A DNA stretch of 64,000 nt. It comes from Mytilinidion resinicola (taxonomy: Eukaryota; Ascomycota; Dothideomycetes; Mytilinidiales; Mytilinidiaceae). Location: positions 1,473,269-1,537,268 of the forward strand of contig NW_022985446.1 in assembly GCF_010093595.1 (NCBI RefSeq). Direction: 5' to 3'. The notes beneath the pieces were generated by a model. That model was given only the letters and a program-made list of their open reading frames with translations, did not search any database and was not told the origin of the DNA. The position numbers and the translations under genes are program-made. Shown one piece after another: positions 1 to 12,052 of the stretch. The first letter of the stretch is position 1; each line of letters opens with the position of its first letter.

Positions 1-1296
1 GCTTCACGGTAATTCCTACTGCCAAGGCTGTCGCATGTGCGAACGCTGGAGCTCGCTGGTCTCAAAAGTAATAGAGCAAGTATTGCAAGGAAAAACACGC
101 GAGTTCGAAGCCATTCTGAAACTGCTTCTTTTCTGCTGGAAGATGTAGGATGAGCGGAAGCTTGAATGTGGATCGTTTAATGTGTAAGATGTGAAGGTAC
201 AGGGGCAATTACAGATAAATGAGAACTGAGTTGATTGATTGTAGTAAGCTAAAAGGCCTTATATAGGTAGGAGAGGTGTAACTATAGAAATAGTGGTAAG
301 ACCGCTAAAACTTATATGATTGTTCGGTAACATCAGGTGCTAATCTAAATGAGGCGTAGTGCGATATGAGTCATAATGAGTCTACTTTGCTCATGCACGT
401 TTATTATGTCTAACTAATAGGTTCCGTAATTTAATACAGGTTGAAAGGAACCTTTGAGAGCCAAAGCACACGCTTCTGCTACTAAAAGTAGCAATGTAGC
501 ACGTGATTATGTCGGGAAGTTTTTAAGAGCGCCGCACTTGAAACCCTATTCTTAACTAATGAGATAAGTAAATTACACCCTCATGATTATGTACGCTGCT
601 TCTCATTAGTTGTGACAGGCAGCTGCTTTGTTCGGAAGTACCGACCGCTGTGGCGACCGCCCTTGAATATGCGCGCTCCGTTAGATATAAAGGCCGACGA
701 TGAGTTCCCAGCTCGCCGTATGTTTCTCAGGCTTCGATAAGATAGCCTGTGAATGTCGTGGAGCAACGAGAGCTTGAAAGTAGTGCTATGGAGCAGGAAC
801 ATCGTAACGCTGAAGAACGAGGCTCTCTACGAATCAGGTATAAAGGCAATAATGCGAATGTAATCTATAGGTAGGAGTAGCCTATGGCGTTCGTGCTAGG
901 CAAGTATATGCAAACAATAGGCCTTCATGTGGGTGGCGCCATAGGTTCTTCACAATGCGATTGTAGGCGCTCCTCCGACCATCACAGTATGGCTACGTAG
1001 CCACAGAGCGTTCAAATAATTTAACGAGTTAGCAGCTGACTTTCCCTTCACATATCAGAATTGGTTAGAGAGAAAGAGCAAAGGTGGAGGGGTTGTATAA
1101 TACTTACTACGCTACTTTATAGCACAGCACTGTAATATATACATATATTCATCGCTCGTCGCTTGATGCGTGTCGTGCGATCTTGTCTCTACTCCAAACA
1201 AAGGACCGTTATATGTGATCCGGAAAGATAAAAAGTCCGCGACTTTTTCTTCGACAACACGACCAGTTTCCACATTCCCTACTGATCAAATTCCCC
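1..1296. other. Gene-free stretch at left edge
   Basis: No coding sequence that I can support. The only ORF above 60 codons is a low-complexity minus-strand frame at 587-802 with no recognisable motif. The last 100 bases are presumably the promoter and leader of the gene starting at 1297. Confidence 0.5.
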
Positions 1297-2594
1297 ATGA
1301 ATACTCAAGTTAGAATCAAAAACAGATCTTGCGGAATGGAATTCACCCACCTTCTGAGGCAAGGCCTCGATTTCCTCGGCCTAGAACATTTCCTTCGAAA
1401 CGTTCCCGCGCCCCCACAAGTAGTAGAGGGCTCAGGCCCAGATCTACCAACAAACTGCAATCAACCGGAGGAACCGGTACAGGAAGAACCTGTGCGGGAC
1501 TATTCCGAAGAGCCCCTAACCTCCCGTCTCATCGACGGGGTCTTCGAGTCCGAAGAGGAGGGAGACTACCACCCCGGACCAGCGAAAATCATACTAGTGA
1601 ACGAGGAGAACAAGCTTTCGGCGGCTTTACTGATGTCGTTTGACTTGTCCAGGAAGATCCAAAACGCTCTCATGAGCAGACGCTGGCTTCAACAGCTGGA
1701 TTTCGAGCTCGGTCAGCAACGCGATAGCATCGCTACACGGGACCAGGAGCTGATGCTTCGGATCCTTCGAACCGATAATAAAGTCGAGAGGTTCGAAATG
1801 GAGTTCGGGAAATCCGGCGAAGGAGCAACTGTCGAGCAACAGCAAGAGATCATCTTGAAGCACCTGGTGCGCCCGTTCCTGCTCGGCCGAGCTGATGATG
1901 TCTCGATATTCTGCGAGTTTGGTGTTATTCTCGATGACGTGTTCGTGAATTGTGCGCTGCTGCCCCAGCCACAGGCCCACGAGCGTCCGTTTTTGAAGGC
2001 TGTAGTGGAGCCTCAATATGCGCCATTACATCCTGATCTCGAAGAATCTGCCTATAGTGGTCCAGAACTCCATGGAGATGGAGCAAACGCACAGGATGCT
2101 GCTGTCGCCCAAGCAAACACAAACCTCGAGCATAGCAGGGTTGATCTTCTCCGAGACCAGCAAAATTTCGATGCTTATGAACATGGGTATGATCAAGACT
2201 TCCAAGCCTACTTCTCCACACAAATCAATCGCCTCCATGCTGATGTAAAAGCAGAGCATTATTTGCTCCATCTCTCAGGAGAGCTCGTGCAAGCCGAGAA
2301 AAAATTCGAAGACGTCAAGCTCGAAGCTAAAGCAGCGGGCATCTTCCTGCCTACTACCAGGAATCCAACTTCGTCGATTACCCGGATGACGGATATCGCG
2401 AGAGCCAAGAACTCGATATTGCAGCGCGTGTAGACCGCAAGCGAATTAGGCTATGGCTCGATGATGCTGAAGGCGAGAGCATGAGTGCGCCGTCGGAGCC
2501 AGACATGAATCATTGGCCCATTGATTCGGATAAACCGTTTGATAGTATTAGCGTGCTTGATGAGGACTCTAGTCGGAAGAAGATCGATCGGTGA
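1297..2594 (+). CDS. Hypothetical protein, coiled-coil-like, two-exon model
   Basis: I do not recognise this protein. The model joins exon 1297-2313 to exon 2361-2594 through a 47-nt intron (GTCAAG donor, ACCAG acceptor, phase 0), giving 416 residues. Unspliced, the first frame runs only to 2433 and the tail is lost; spliced, a hydrophilic tail (ESNFVDYPDDGYRESQELD and onward) is recovered. The N-terminal 90 residues are acidic and proline-rich. Residues about 110-180 and 260-330 are rich in E, Q, L and R and look helical or coiled-coil. There is no signal peptide or membrane segment. The donor is weak, so a one-base frameshift (decay or assembly error) near 2340 is the alternative. Confidence 0.55.
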
Positions 2595-2943
2595 CGGCAG
2601 AAGACTAGTCATTATTGACCAGCTTCCGTTTTCGGACGAGTCTTCTTATTTCTTCTTAATTTCGTAGCATATTAGCGTCTTTGCATCGTGATATGAATCA
2701 AGAACACAACTACAATTACCATATTCACTCAAAAATTCCTTTTTCCAATACTGAAACACCCAAATGTTTAACCTAGTGATTTACTGAAGTTTGACGTGTG
2801 AGTTCGTAATAGAATGGAAAATGCAGCATTGCTTCGACAATCGTGCAAGTGCTTGCTGCCGCGCGTTTGTGGAATTGGCTCGCTATTCGTGAGAAATTAG
2901 GCTGGAGAGTAGAAAGTTCGTTCTTAAAGGACGACGTGGTCAC
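2595..2943. other. Intergenic, convergent ends
   Basis: The 3' regions of the gene ending at 2594 and the minus-strand HET relic ending at 2944. No feature seen. Confidence 0.5.
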
Positions 2944-4926
2944 TCAAACGAGGACTATATCCTCTGATTCCAGCTGACCAGATTTCCAGAGCCCAATTAT
3001 CTCGCCCTTCATGATGCCATGGACATAGGACTCGCCCACTAATTGGTACCGATTGTGGTTTTCTTGCTCGTTATCCTCGGGAACCTTGCAAATCACGAAT
3101 GGGGTCCCGCCACCTAGCAATACGGCGACATCATCGCCAACATCCAACGCTCCTGGTCCTAGTCTTAGGTGTCCATCTTCCGTAATGAACAAGCGACGGC
3201 GGGGACACATCCTGATCATGCGATCTATCAGGTCAACGAACGAATCCGTGGGGAAGTCTGGATTTCGTTCAGTCCAAAGGTCTTCGGCAATATCATCAAG
3301 CGATAGGGCGGGATCCCACCCTCGAATCAACCCCCAAAGCATGTTGGACTTCGCTGCGAATTGCGGGTCGCCATCCGCCGTTTGCTTTTTAGAAGACATG
3401 TTCGTTGTGAGTGTTTTCACAATCACTACATCTAGCGATTCGCGGTCGCAACTGCAGACGCCATCAATGAACGACACAAAGTCTCGGATTATAGCTAAAA
3501 CTGGGCCCGGGTCAATCCACCCGCCTTGGAGGTCTCTATGCATGATGGGACTGCGCGTTGATACTTGCGATACTTTTACTCCGTGGAGCTTAAGACTCGT
3601 GAGATGAGGACTAGGAAGTAATCTGAATGCTTCTTCGCCAGAGGCTTGATACGTTCTTTCAGCACCTTCCAATACCTTCCAACGGCAAATTTATGGGCGC
3701 AAAATTCTCCTCGCCTCGCCATGAAGGGGCCCAGGTGGAAGTAGTACTCGATGAGAGCGCCGATCCAGGATCAACCAGTCCTAAGAATGCCAAATCTCGC
3801 CCATTCTCCAGGAGCTGCTTAGCCGCAGCTTGGAAAGCACATAGCGCGTCAACTGTGTAGTCTGGCTCAATAATTAGCTCCGGAAACATGTCCAGTATAC
3901 TGTATACCCGGTCGATGGATAATGCGCATTTGAACAAGTGGTTTGAGGTGAGAATATGCCATATGCTCCTGAATCTTTTGGTGACCTGGATCGCACAGGC
4001 GACAAGCAGGCGATGTATGCCCCTTATCACTCGCTCTTTATAGCGCACTCGAAGATGTTCAAAGGGACAGCCGGCAAGTTGGCGATGCGTAAGCTAGAGC
4101 GCAGCTTTCCCCACCCTGTCCTAAGGAATCTCCAGCTCGCCGAGCAGTACGAGTGCTTTAGTTGCTAAGACCACCCCTTGAACCACCCAGATTCTCTCAA
4201 ACCACTCCTTATCAAAGAACTCTAGAAGGGCGTCCCATTGTCCATCGTTGTGAGGGGGTTATCCGGATGGCGCTTCACTCGGAAAACCGAACACCGGAGT
4301 CGCTTCCCTGCGCGTAGCGTACTTGGCTCGGTCTTTCAGAGCTGCCGAAATAAATGGCAGTGCCTCGAGCTCTTTGCCGACAATTTCTCCGAGCAATACG
4401 AGTACTGTCTCTGCCTTTTTGTAAACGGAGCCCATCATCTTTACTTGATGAGACTTCTCTTCGTTGTTTTTCTGATCGACACACACGGCATCGATCCAAA
4501 GAACGCGCTCGGTGTTGCTCTTGCCGTTGGTGGACTGGTCTCTTTTCCGAAATATGGGCTTTTCCCCCCGCAATCGAAATCGTCGCCAAATCTCTGTGAT
4601 GGAACGTGAGCCCTTCGCGAGACCTCTTCGTAGAACGGAAAGTTCCTTGCTTGGAGCGTCAGGTAGTTGTGCTAATGACTTAGGAGACGAAGGCCATGAA
4701 GAGCAGCGAAGAGGCTAACGCCAACGGAGACCTCCTGGCCGTTTAGAGTTATTGATTTTGTAGGTTCTGGTGGACCCCAGACGTAGGAGAGTGCCTCGTA
4801 TTTTGGCGCTGAATCAAAAGGGAAGACTTTGAGCTCGCCGACAATATCGTCCTGGTCAAATCCAGCATGAAGGTAGAGCAATTGAAATGAGCCCTTCGGC
4901 AAGGGTGTTTGGTATAGGCCAGCCAT
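2944..4926 (-). pseudogene. HET-domain gene, multiply disrupted
   Basis: A heterokaryon-incompatibility (HET) gene scattered over three frames. In order from 4926: an N-terminal block with YEALSYVWG; a block with LWIDAVCVDQ (frame 4573-4259); a block with WFERIWVVQ around 4190 that runs into TAG; a block with the DRVYSILDM motif (4048-3659); and the HET-family C-terminus with CPRRRLF and YVHGIMKGE (3672-2944). These are the standard landmarks in the right order. Frames change near 4690, 4570, 4250 and 3665, and in-frame stops occur. No GT-AG set that I tried joins the pieces. Intact family members act in allorecognition and programmed cell death; this copy is very probably dead. Confidence 0.8.
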
Positions 4927-5941
4927 TTTATCTGGTCAAGGGATGTCTGGGTCGGAGGATCCAAGCACGATGGAAGAAGGCGGGGCGCCTGCACTTATAC
5001 TCCTGTCGCTGCGTCACAAGGCTGAGGCATCAGGCTGAGGCGCCAGGCTGAAATATGAAGATACCCCAGCGCCCAAAAATACTGCACCGTAAAAGGCGAA
5101 GACCATCTATGAATATGGGCCACTTGAGAAATCAGCCTGATCCGAAGAGCAACAGCTTGAACTTAATCCCGTCACTAGATGAACGCCGGATTCGATGCAT
5201 ATCGGAAGTCGTGGTGTGCTAGGAGGCACAAGCTGCGGAGACACCACCCATGTTTTATGGCACATTAGAGGATTATTCTGACACTGCGTTTGGGCTGACC
5301 TTGAAGGGCTGCCCTCGAAGCGTGCAAAAGTTGAAGATGGAGTTAAACGTTGGCTAAAGTGGAGGTTGCAAAGCTCGTGGAGGTTGGCAGGGCACGTAAT
5401 ACTCAGAACTTTGGGGCTTGCTTATTAACTTATTAAACCTGCCCTTCACAGCTTAGTTTCCCCGCATGAAAAGTATAAACAATAATCCGAAGAACTTGCC
5501 CATGTACGCAATAGAGGAGTCTTTTATGTGACAAATCTTGAGGTTCTATATACAGCGCCGTGTTGTGCAAGAGCTCAAGAAGTGGCAGGGTCAAGAATAC
5601 CATGCCACCTAGTAAAAATGTCCGACATGGTCCGATCCTAAAATTACTCAAGAATCACACCACCACAGCCCTCCAGGAAGCATCATCCACGCGCCGTTAT
5701 GTTCACGGCCTCCAGCGCTGCCAATGCGCGGGAGGCAGCGGCATATAAGAGCTGCCATCGTCCCGTCATGTGCACCATCCGTATCCTTCCTTCCGCCCGT
5801 CAGCCTTCACAGTGGCCTTCTTGAGTTCTACCTGCCTCAGGCTTTGCAAATTATATCTTGGACTCACTATCATACCTATCAAACCGAGTGTTCATCTGTT
5901 TCTTGTGAAGATTTGAGCCTTTGGCCCGCCAATCATCCATC
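4927..5941. other. Divergent intergenic region
   Basis: Separates the HET relic from the protoglobin gene. Overlapping small ORFs at 5433-5748 show no motif. Probably promoter and leader for the gene at 5942. Confidence 0.45.
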
Positions 5942-7165
5942 ATGGCTCCACCACAGCGCCGTATCATGCAGCACATTGACCGCAAGGAGCTGTATACGAA
6001 TCTCGAGACAAGAATACACTATTTGCATTCGTTCCTGGACTTCAGTTCCAGTACGTCAAAACAGCATATCCATGCACCCACCAGCGACGCTGACAGTTTT
6101 GAAAGACGACATCGAAGCCCTCATCTCCGGCTCCAAATACATCAAAGCCCTCATCCCCGCCATCGTCAACATCGTGTACAAAAAGCTCCTCCAATACGAC
6201 ATCACCGCGCGTGCCTTTGAAACTCGCAGCACATCCTACGAAGGGCCGGTCGATCTGAGCCTGACTGAAGACTCGCCGCAGATACTGTACCGAAAGATGT
6301 TTTTGCGCGGATATTTGAATAAACTGTGCTCCGATCCTAGCAGGATGGAGTTCTGGGAGTATCTGGATAAAGTCGGGTAAGAAGAATTTTCATGAAGTCC
6401 TCCAAAGCACGGTACACGCCTGCAGAAACTGCACGTGGCTCGTTTGAATCACGCTTTGGCCTATATCAAAGCCATCTATCTAATTCACGCCCCGAGGACC
6501 TTGATATCCTCTCCTTCCCATTTTTAGCCCACCCTGGGGCGTCTTCCATAACTACGTAAACCCGCAGCACTCATAAAAACCTCATTCAAACCAAAGTTCC
6601 GCTAACAACTCCTAGCATGATGCACGTCGGCCGCGGCCGCACCCACCCCCTGCACGTCGAATACGTCCACATCGGCGTCACCCTCTCTTTCATCCAAGAC
6701 GTGCTCACCGAAGCGCTCCTCTCCCACCCCCGCCTTCAGATGTCCCGAAAGATCGCTCTCGTCAAAGCGCTAGGGAAAGTAATCTGGATCCAGAACGACT
6801 TGTTCGCGAAATGGTACGTGCGCGACGGCGACGAGTTTGCTGAGGACATTAAAGTGCCTGAGGTGGAACGAGAAGGGTATCTCCATGGAAAGAAAGTGGT
6901 GCACGATGGGAGCGAGAGCGAGAGCGAGGCTGAGTCCGAGACGGGCGGTGGGTGTCCGTTCAAGGGAATGGCAAGGATGAATCTTTCAGGGGACGCTCCC
7001 GCTAGGCGGCCCAAGGAGAGCCCACCTCCAGTGCCTCAGAGCACGGGAAAGACGCCAGAACCGGCGGCAGCTTCCTCACCAGAAGCACAACTACCGGCTA
7101 GTCCATCGACACCGAGTCCGAATCCAAACCGGCTCTCTGGAAGTGCGATTCCGAGGCCTGTTTAG
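5942..7165 (+). CDS. Protoglobin-domain (globin-sensor) protein
   Basis: Three exons, 5942-6050, 6097-6376 and 6616-7165, joined by GT-AG introns of 46 and 239 nt with matching phases (1, then 2), give about 312 residues. The domain covers residues about 10-200: IDRKELYTNLETRIHYLHSF, then DDIEALISGSKYIKALIP and THPLHVEYVHIG. These match the fungal proteins of the protoglobin family (heme-binding, eight-helix globin-like fold). Histidines in the MMHVGRG...HPLHVEYVH segment are candidates for the proximal heme ligand. Beyond residue 200 the tail is acidic, then Pro/Ser-rich and probably disordered, with a GGGCPF segment. There is no membrane segment. Heme binding is inferred from the family. 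Confidence 0.85.
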
Positions 7166-7334
7166 CTGTTATATGGAGTACTTTGATAGGGCATCAAGTA
7201 GGGTATTTTGGTCTCCACACATGTTCAATATCCAGTCTCAGTATGCTTGCTGCCCTCCGGCGCATGATTCCCACTATCTATTCTATCTTACAAACGCTAC
7301 AAATCATCTCTAATTAAATGTCATTCTGCTACTC

Positions 7335-9291
7335 TCAAACACTGTTCTCAGCACCCTCAACCAGCTCAACACCCTTCCCATCTACACCCGCTTCCGGGGC
7401 AACTGGGGGCTTAACGCGCGTATCGACCCATTGGAGGCCGAAACAGATCGCGAAAGCTCCAAGCGCTCCCGCTAATTCAAGCCACTAAAACAACCACTCA
7501 TTAGCTCATCAAACCTTCAAAAGTCACCAAACAGGGTCAGAAGAACTCACAAAAGTCTCGGTAATAGCCCCGTTATATGCCTCCAGAACCACTCTCAGCT
7601 TATCCGGAAAGTACTGCGCCACCACTTTGCGTATCTCCACATTCCCCGCCGTTAGAAGTTGACTAATTTGCACCGCCTCTAGGCCCGCCGTATCCTGCAG
7701 GTTCTTGACCAATCCGTTGTGGTAAATGGCTGCCGCGATGGCTTGAAAGATAGCATTACCGAAGAATTGCCCGAAGAGGATCAACGAGATGGCGAGCGGA
7801 ATGTCGGCTGGTTTGTCTTTGAGGATAGAGGGAATTAAGATCATGGGTATCTGTAATGCGGAGCCTGTCCCGAGACCTTGCACTACCTGGAAGGCGACCC
7901 AGTGGCTGGTCTTGGCGTTGGTGCCAAAGGTAGAGAGAGTGGTGAAGAGGCCGCTGGCGATGCAGAGGACGGAGGTGCCGAATATCATGATTGGATTTAG
8001 GTACTTCAAGAATCGGGCTGGGTGGGGTTAGCCTTTGACAGCGTTGGAAAGGGGTTTGGGCACCACGAACCTAGGGTTCCGGCCGTTATCATGGTGATGG
8101 TCTGCATGCCTACGAAGGGGAGCAGCCGGATACCGCTGGCAGTGGGACCCACGCCCTTGACGACTTGGAAATATTCCGGGAGGTAATAGGTGGGAACGAC
8201 GATTACGCCACCTAGACAAGCGATGTAAAAGAAGCAGACGTAGATGGAGCGTCTCTTCATCAGCGAGAAGGGGATCATAGCCGTATCCCCTCGATGCCCC
8301 TCCCAGACGAAAAACAGCACCGCAACGACCGCAAAGCCAACGAATAGCCCAATGACAGTCGCAGAGCCCCAGGAGTACTTATTCCCACCCCACTGCAGCG
8401 CCAGGAACAGCATAACCATCGACGCCGCAAAAAGCACGCTCCCAAGCAAATCCAACAGCCGAAGCTTCTGCAGCAGCGACTGCCCCACGGGCAGCTCCTC
8501 CCTCGGTGGATGCAGAAACACAAGCAGTATCGCAATCGTGACGGCGCCCGTCGGCAGATTGATATAAAAACACCACCGCCAGCTCACGTTCTCCGTCAGC
8601 GCGCCGCCGATGATCGGCGACACGACCATCCCGATCGAGAACACGCTCATCACCATGCCCGTGAACATGGCGCGCGATTTGGGCGGCGACACGATGGCGA
8701 CGATGGACATGCCGCCGGACGAGATGCCCGCGGCGCCGATGCCCGCGATGGCGCGCCCCACGATGAACATGTTGGAGCTGGTGGCGGCGCCGCAGATGAG
8801 CGAGCCGAGAAGGAAGGTGCTGAAGAAGGATTGGAAGACCCAGCGCAGCGAGAAGATGGTGGCGAGTTTGCCGGTGAGGGGCTGCAGGGCGCATGTGCAC
8901 AGGGGGTAGGCGGCGCCGTACCAGCCGATGTCGGCGGTGGTGTGGAAGTGGGAGGTTATGGAGGGGATTGCCTGGGGGGTGGAGTGTCAGTGTTGTGTTA
9001 TAGGGGCAAGTGTGTTAAAGACGGCTGTGGAACGTGGAAATGGAGCGTTTGGACCGCAATGGACGGTGTGGCGATGGGGCGATCTGCGGGCTTGAATCGG
9101 GAGGGTTGCGGGCTTACTGTTGCGATTACGGCGATATCTAGGCTTGCGAGGAAGCCGGAAAGGCTGACGGCTGCTACGACGCTGTACAGCTTGATGCCTG
9201 TCAAGAATTGGGGTTCCCCCTTCATGGGGGCTTCGACGGCAGTTGTAGTCGTGGTGCCGCTTGGCGGAGTGTTTTCTTTGGACTCGTCCAT
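7335..9291 (-). CDS. MFS efflux transporter, DHA2 14-TM type
   Basis: Four exons on the minus strand, 9291-9118, 8971-8071, 8017-7551 and 7484-7335, with GT-AG introns and consistent phases, give 563 residues. The N-terminus is hydrophilic (MDESKENTPPSG). The first helix segment, FLASLDIAVIATAIPSI, carries the LD..IV..A.P pattern of drug:H+ antiporter family 2. GRAIAGIGAAGISSG follows, then the helix with WRWCFYINLPTGAV typical of 14-TM pumps. The family exports toxins and drugs across the plasma membrane and is often found in secondary-metabolite clusters. The gene is intact and convergent with the protoglobin gene (169 bp apart). A CTCCGACTCCG motif lies about 350 bp upstream of the start. 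Substrate unknown. Confidence 0.9.
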
Positions 9292-10528
9292 GGCGATAAC
9301 TGGTTGGAGGATAGATGGGTTGAGTGTACAGACACGAAAAAGGGACAGTATCGGAACCGAAACAGGAGACTTGTGAGAGGAGAGCACACGCTGTACACCC
9401 AAAAGTCAGTTCTGGGTCCACCAAGGATGGAGCTTTATTTACCTCTTCGAATAGTCGCGTCGAGTCAGCGTGGTGGCCGTCTAGGCAATCATGATCGGTA
9501 TCGGTATATTCTGAGCGTCCGAAACAGAAGGACCAACAACGCTTGAACACCACGATTGGTAGGACCAGACCACGCGAGCTCGAATTGGGAGAGAGTGGTT
9601 GTTGTGGTTGTTTTGAAGGCTGCCTGATATATATTCATTTCCGACTCCGACTCCGAGTCTTAGGCGATGGGTCCACGAGCGTGTAAGTGGCTTTCAGCAT
9701 CGTTCTTCGCGAGCCAAACAGAATGCTCATGAGCTCTCCCAGTACTACGGTCCGGCCCGGGGGTTTCCTGCTAAATCCGCGGCAAAATCCGAGCCGGCGG
9801 GTTTGTGGTTTGAATAGTCTTGGCTTGCATGTTTTTTCTTGTGGAATATTAGGCAGACGTATTTGAGGTCATGGCAGCAGCCCAAAATCACATATTGAAG
9901 CATGATGAAATCGAGGCGTGATGCTATTACGGGTCCTAGCGAGCTATTAGACCAGGTCCACCATCTATGATTCTGGCCTCAAGGTGGAAGAATTTCTGCT
10001 TGGAACACTAGGACCTATTGCGTTGCGCTGGTATCGAACGATCCTACTCAGTCTACAATCTCCCCGTTACTCGTTTCTCATATTTCTACAAGGCTGAAAA
10101 CTCCGACTCCGTCCTCCGCACCCCCACAGCTTTTTGCATGGTTCATGAGCAATTACATCGAGGGCATGTGGGGCCGACCCCTAGTCTGGGTCTCTATTCA
10201 CGACATGCTGTCGACGGTCGGAGCACGGTTTGACGCCGCGAGACCGTCAATGGCCTCATCAGCAGCCTCGTTAATTAAAGTAATCCAAGAAATGCTATCA
10301 AGCCAGAATCATGGGAAATACGAAGTTATTGTCGCCTTAGTCTTGATATATTTCGGTGGTAATGAGAATCTGAAGAGGCACATTTCATTGAAATAGATCT
10401 TTTGAGAAATATCAAGCCATTTAGACCGGAACACGGGAGACAGGATGCCCGAAAAGTCTTCTATCAAGCTAACTTGGCGATATCTGTACTCAAGGTATAT
10501 CCTTTTGCAAGGCCCACAGTCTGTGCAG
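9292..10528. other. Long intergenic region with repeated CTCCGACTCC motif
   Basis: Contains the transporter promoter and the 3' flank of the reductase gene. Pyrimidine-rich CTCCGACTCCG-type sites lie near 9637-9657 and 10100-10112. Small ORFs at 10018-10545 have no recognisable motif. Confidence 0.5.
9637..9657 (+). promoter_or_regulatory. Candidate regulator site, transporter promoter
   Basis: A triple CCGACT/CCGAGT run about 350 bp upstream of the transporter start. The core CTCCGACTCCG recurs near 10100 and 22077. CCG-containing direct repeats are typical Zn2Cys6 targets, and two such regulators lie nearby. Binding is inference. Confidence 0.3.
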
Positions 10529-11545
10529 TCAAAGCAACACCACAACCTTGCGAGCCGAAACTCCCCTGCGTACCATATCTACAGCTCCTTGCAAACTCTC
10601 CAGTCCCCTCCCCGCAACCAACGGCTCTGGCGCCGGAACGAACGACCCAGCCTCCAGCGCCGCCGGTAAGAAATCCTCCCACACCGCCTTGCCAACATGA
10701 TTGTCCTTGCACGAGGGCGCAAACACCTTTTTCATCACTATCCCGCCCGGGGGATCCGGGAATCCCCAGGCCACAGTAGCGACGACCTTGACGCCGTCCG
10801 TATTTCGAACCACTTCGAGCGTGGGCGCCCACGCAACGGCGCCAATGGCGTCGAAAGCCCCGACTGAGGATCTGCCCCTGAAGGCGTCTACGAGATCGGT
10901 TATGACAGTAGGGCTGTTGTAGTCGAAAGCAGAGCCTGCTCCAAGCCTCTTGACGTACTCGAAGTTCTTCGGCGACGCGGTCGTGATAACCTCGTAGCCG
11001 GCCGCGACCGCGAGCTGGATCGCATTGCTGCCAACGCTCGACGCGCCCCCCCACACCAACAGCGTCTTGCCGGTGGCCTTCTGCGCCGGCGCGGTCGGGA
11101 GTTGGAGGGCGAGGAACTCAGGATTGAAGAGCGCGTCGGCGGCAGTTGAAAGACCGAGCCCAAGCACGACCGCGTTCGCGAACGGGATGTTGTCCGGGAT
11201 CGGGCTGGCCATGTTGGTCTGCAGGATGGTATGGGATTGGAACGCCATCTCCTGCTCGCGTTTGGTGGACGCGCCAACGGCGAACCCGGCGACGCGGTCG
11301 CCTTTCTTGAAGCGTGTCACGCTGGGTCCGGTGGCGACGACTTCGCCGGCAACGTCTTCTCCGAGGATTGTTGGGAAGGTCAGCGGATATAAGGCTGTGT
11401 ATTGGATCTTGCCGTCGATGGGGTTGATGGCGATGGCGTGGTTTTTGATGAGGATCTGGTTTTCTCCTGGGGTTCCGAGGATAGCGGGCTTGACCTCGAA
11501 GGGAGTGGATAGGGCAGTGATCCAGGCGGCGGTGTTAGATACCAT
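10529..11545 (-). CDS. Zinc-type alcohol dehydrogenase-like / trans-enoyl reductase-like protein (MDR superfamily)
   Basis: A single-exon 338-residue medium-chain dehydrogenase/reductase. GroES-like N-domain: NPIDGKIQ, then LGEDVAGEVVATGPSVTRF and KKGDRVAGF. Rossmann NADPH-binding domain: LLVWGGASSVGSNAIQLA, with GGASSVG as nucleotide loop. The catalytic-zinc and structural-zinc cysteine sets are absent, so this is the zinc-independent quinone-oxidoreductase/enoyl-reductase type. Fungal relatives include stand-alone trans-enoyl reductases of polyketide clusters, but no polyketide synthase is in this window. Length and ends are normal; the gene looks functional. The substrate cannot be read from sequence. 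Confidence 0.88.
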   Translation of the reverse strand: MVSNTAAWITALSTPFEVKPAILGTPGENQILIKNHAIAINPIDGKIQYTALYPLTFPTILGEDVAGEVVATGPSVTRFKKGDRVAGFAVGASTKREQEMAFQSHTILQTNMASPIPDNIPFANAVVLGLGLSTAADALFNPEFLALQLPTAPAQKATGKTLLVWGGASSVGSNAIQLAVAAGYEVITTASPKNFEYVKRLGAGSAFDYNSPTVITDLVDAFRGRSSVGAFDAIGAVAWAPTLEVVRNTDGVKVVATVAWGFPDPPGGIVMKKVFAPSCKDNHVGKAVWEDFLPAALEAGSFVPAPEPLVAGRGLESLQGAVDMVRRGVSARKVVVLL

Positions 11546-12052
11546 GGTGTACTTGTGCTTGGTGGATAGGGATGTGTATGTGCTGGGCTGCCTCGTCTTT
11601 GCAATTGAAGACCTTCAAGGGTATGGGATTGTTAGAGAAGTCGTGAGATGTGAATATGAGGATCAGGAGGAAAGAAAGAGACACAAGAAGTTACAGTCGA
11701 TATTCAAGAAGTTGAAAGGCGCTTTATGTACTTGCGAGTCACTTTCTCTGCTCGATGATGTGTAGGTCTATCCCTGATAGCTCGCGCTACGCTAACTCAA
11801 GACAGTCCGAAGTGGCCCAATATATTCTTGGGAGATCTCATTAGAGCTAGCGTAGCGCTCCTCGCATCTCCGGTGTTAAGATGTAGCTCGGACGTGATAA
11901 AGATACAGGGTTAGAGAATCATCTTAAACTAGGGGATGAAATAGCTCCAATCTAGATGTCAAACGGGGAAGAGGGGTTACTCAAGAAATCCTGACCAAAT
12001 GATCATACACCCGCTTGCTAGAAATTCCCTATCAATTCCGGGGGTCTATGCA
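11546..12052. other. Intergenic, reductase promoter and regulator 3' end
   Basis: Promoter and leader of the reductase on the minus strand. An ORF running into 11765 is an antisense shadow extension. No other feature seen. Confidence 0.45.

Noticed and set aside
1297..2433. Unspliced 378-codon reading of the first gene
   Set aside because: The 47-nt intron model restores a 77-codon hydrophilic tail in phase; the unspliced form remains possible and is noted in the entry.
8379..9376. Long open frames antisense or out of frame to the MFS gene (up to 288 codons)
   Set aside because: They are His/Arg/Ala/Gly-rich shadows caused by high third-position GC; the spliced transporter explains the region.
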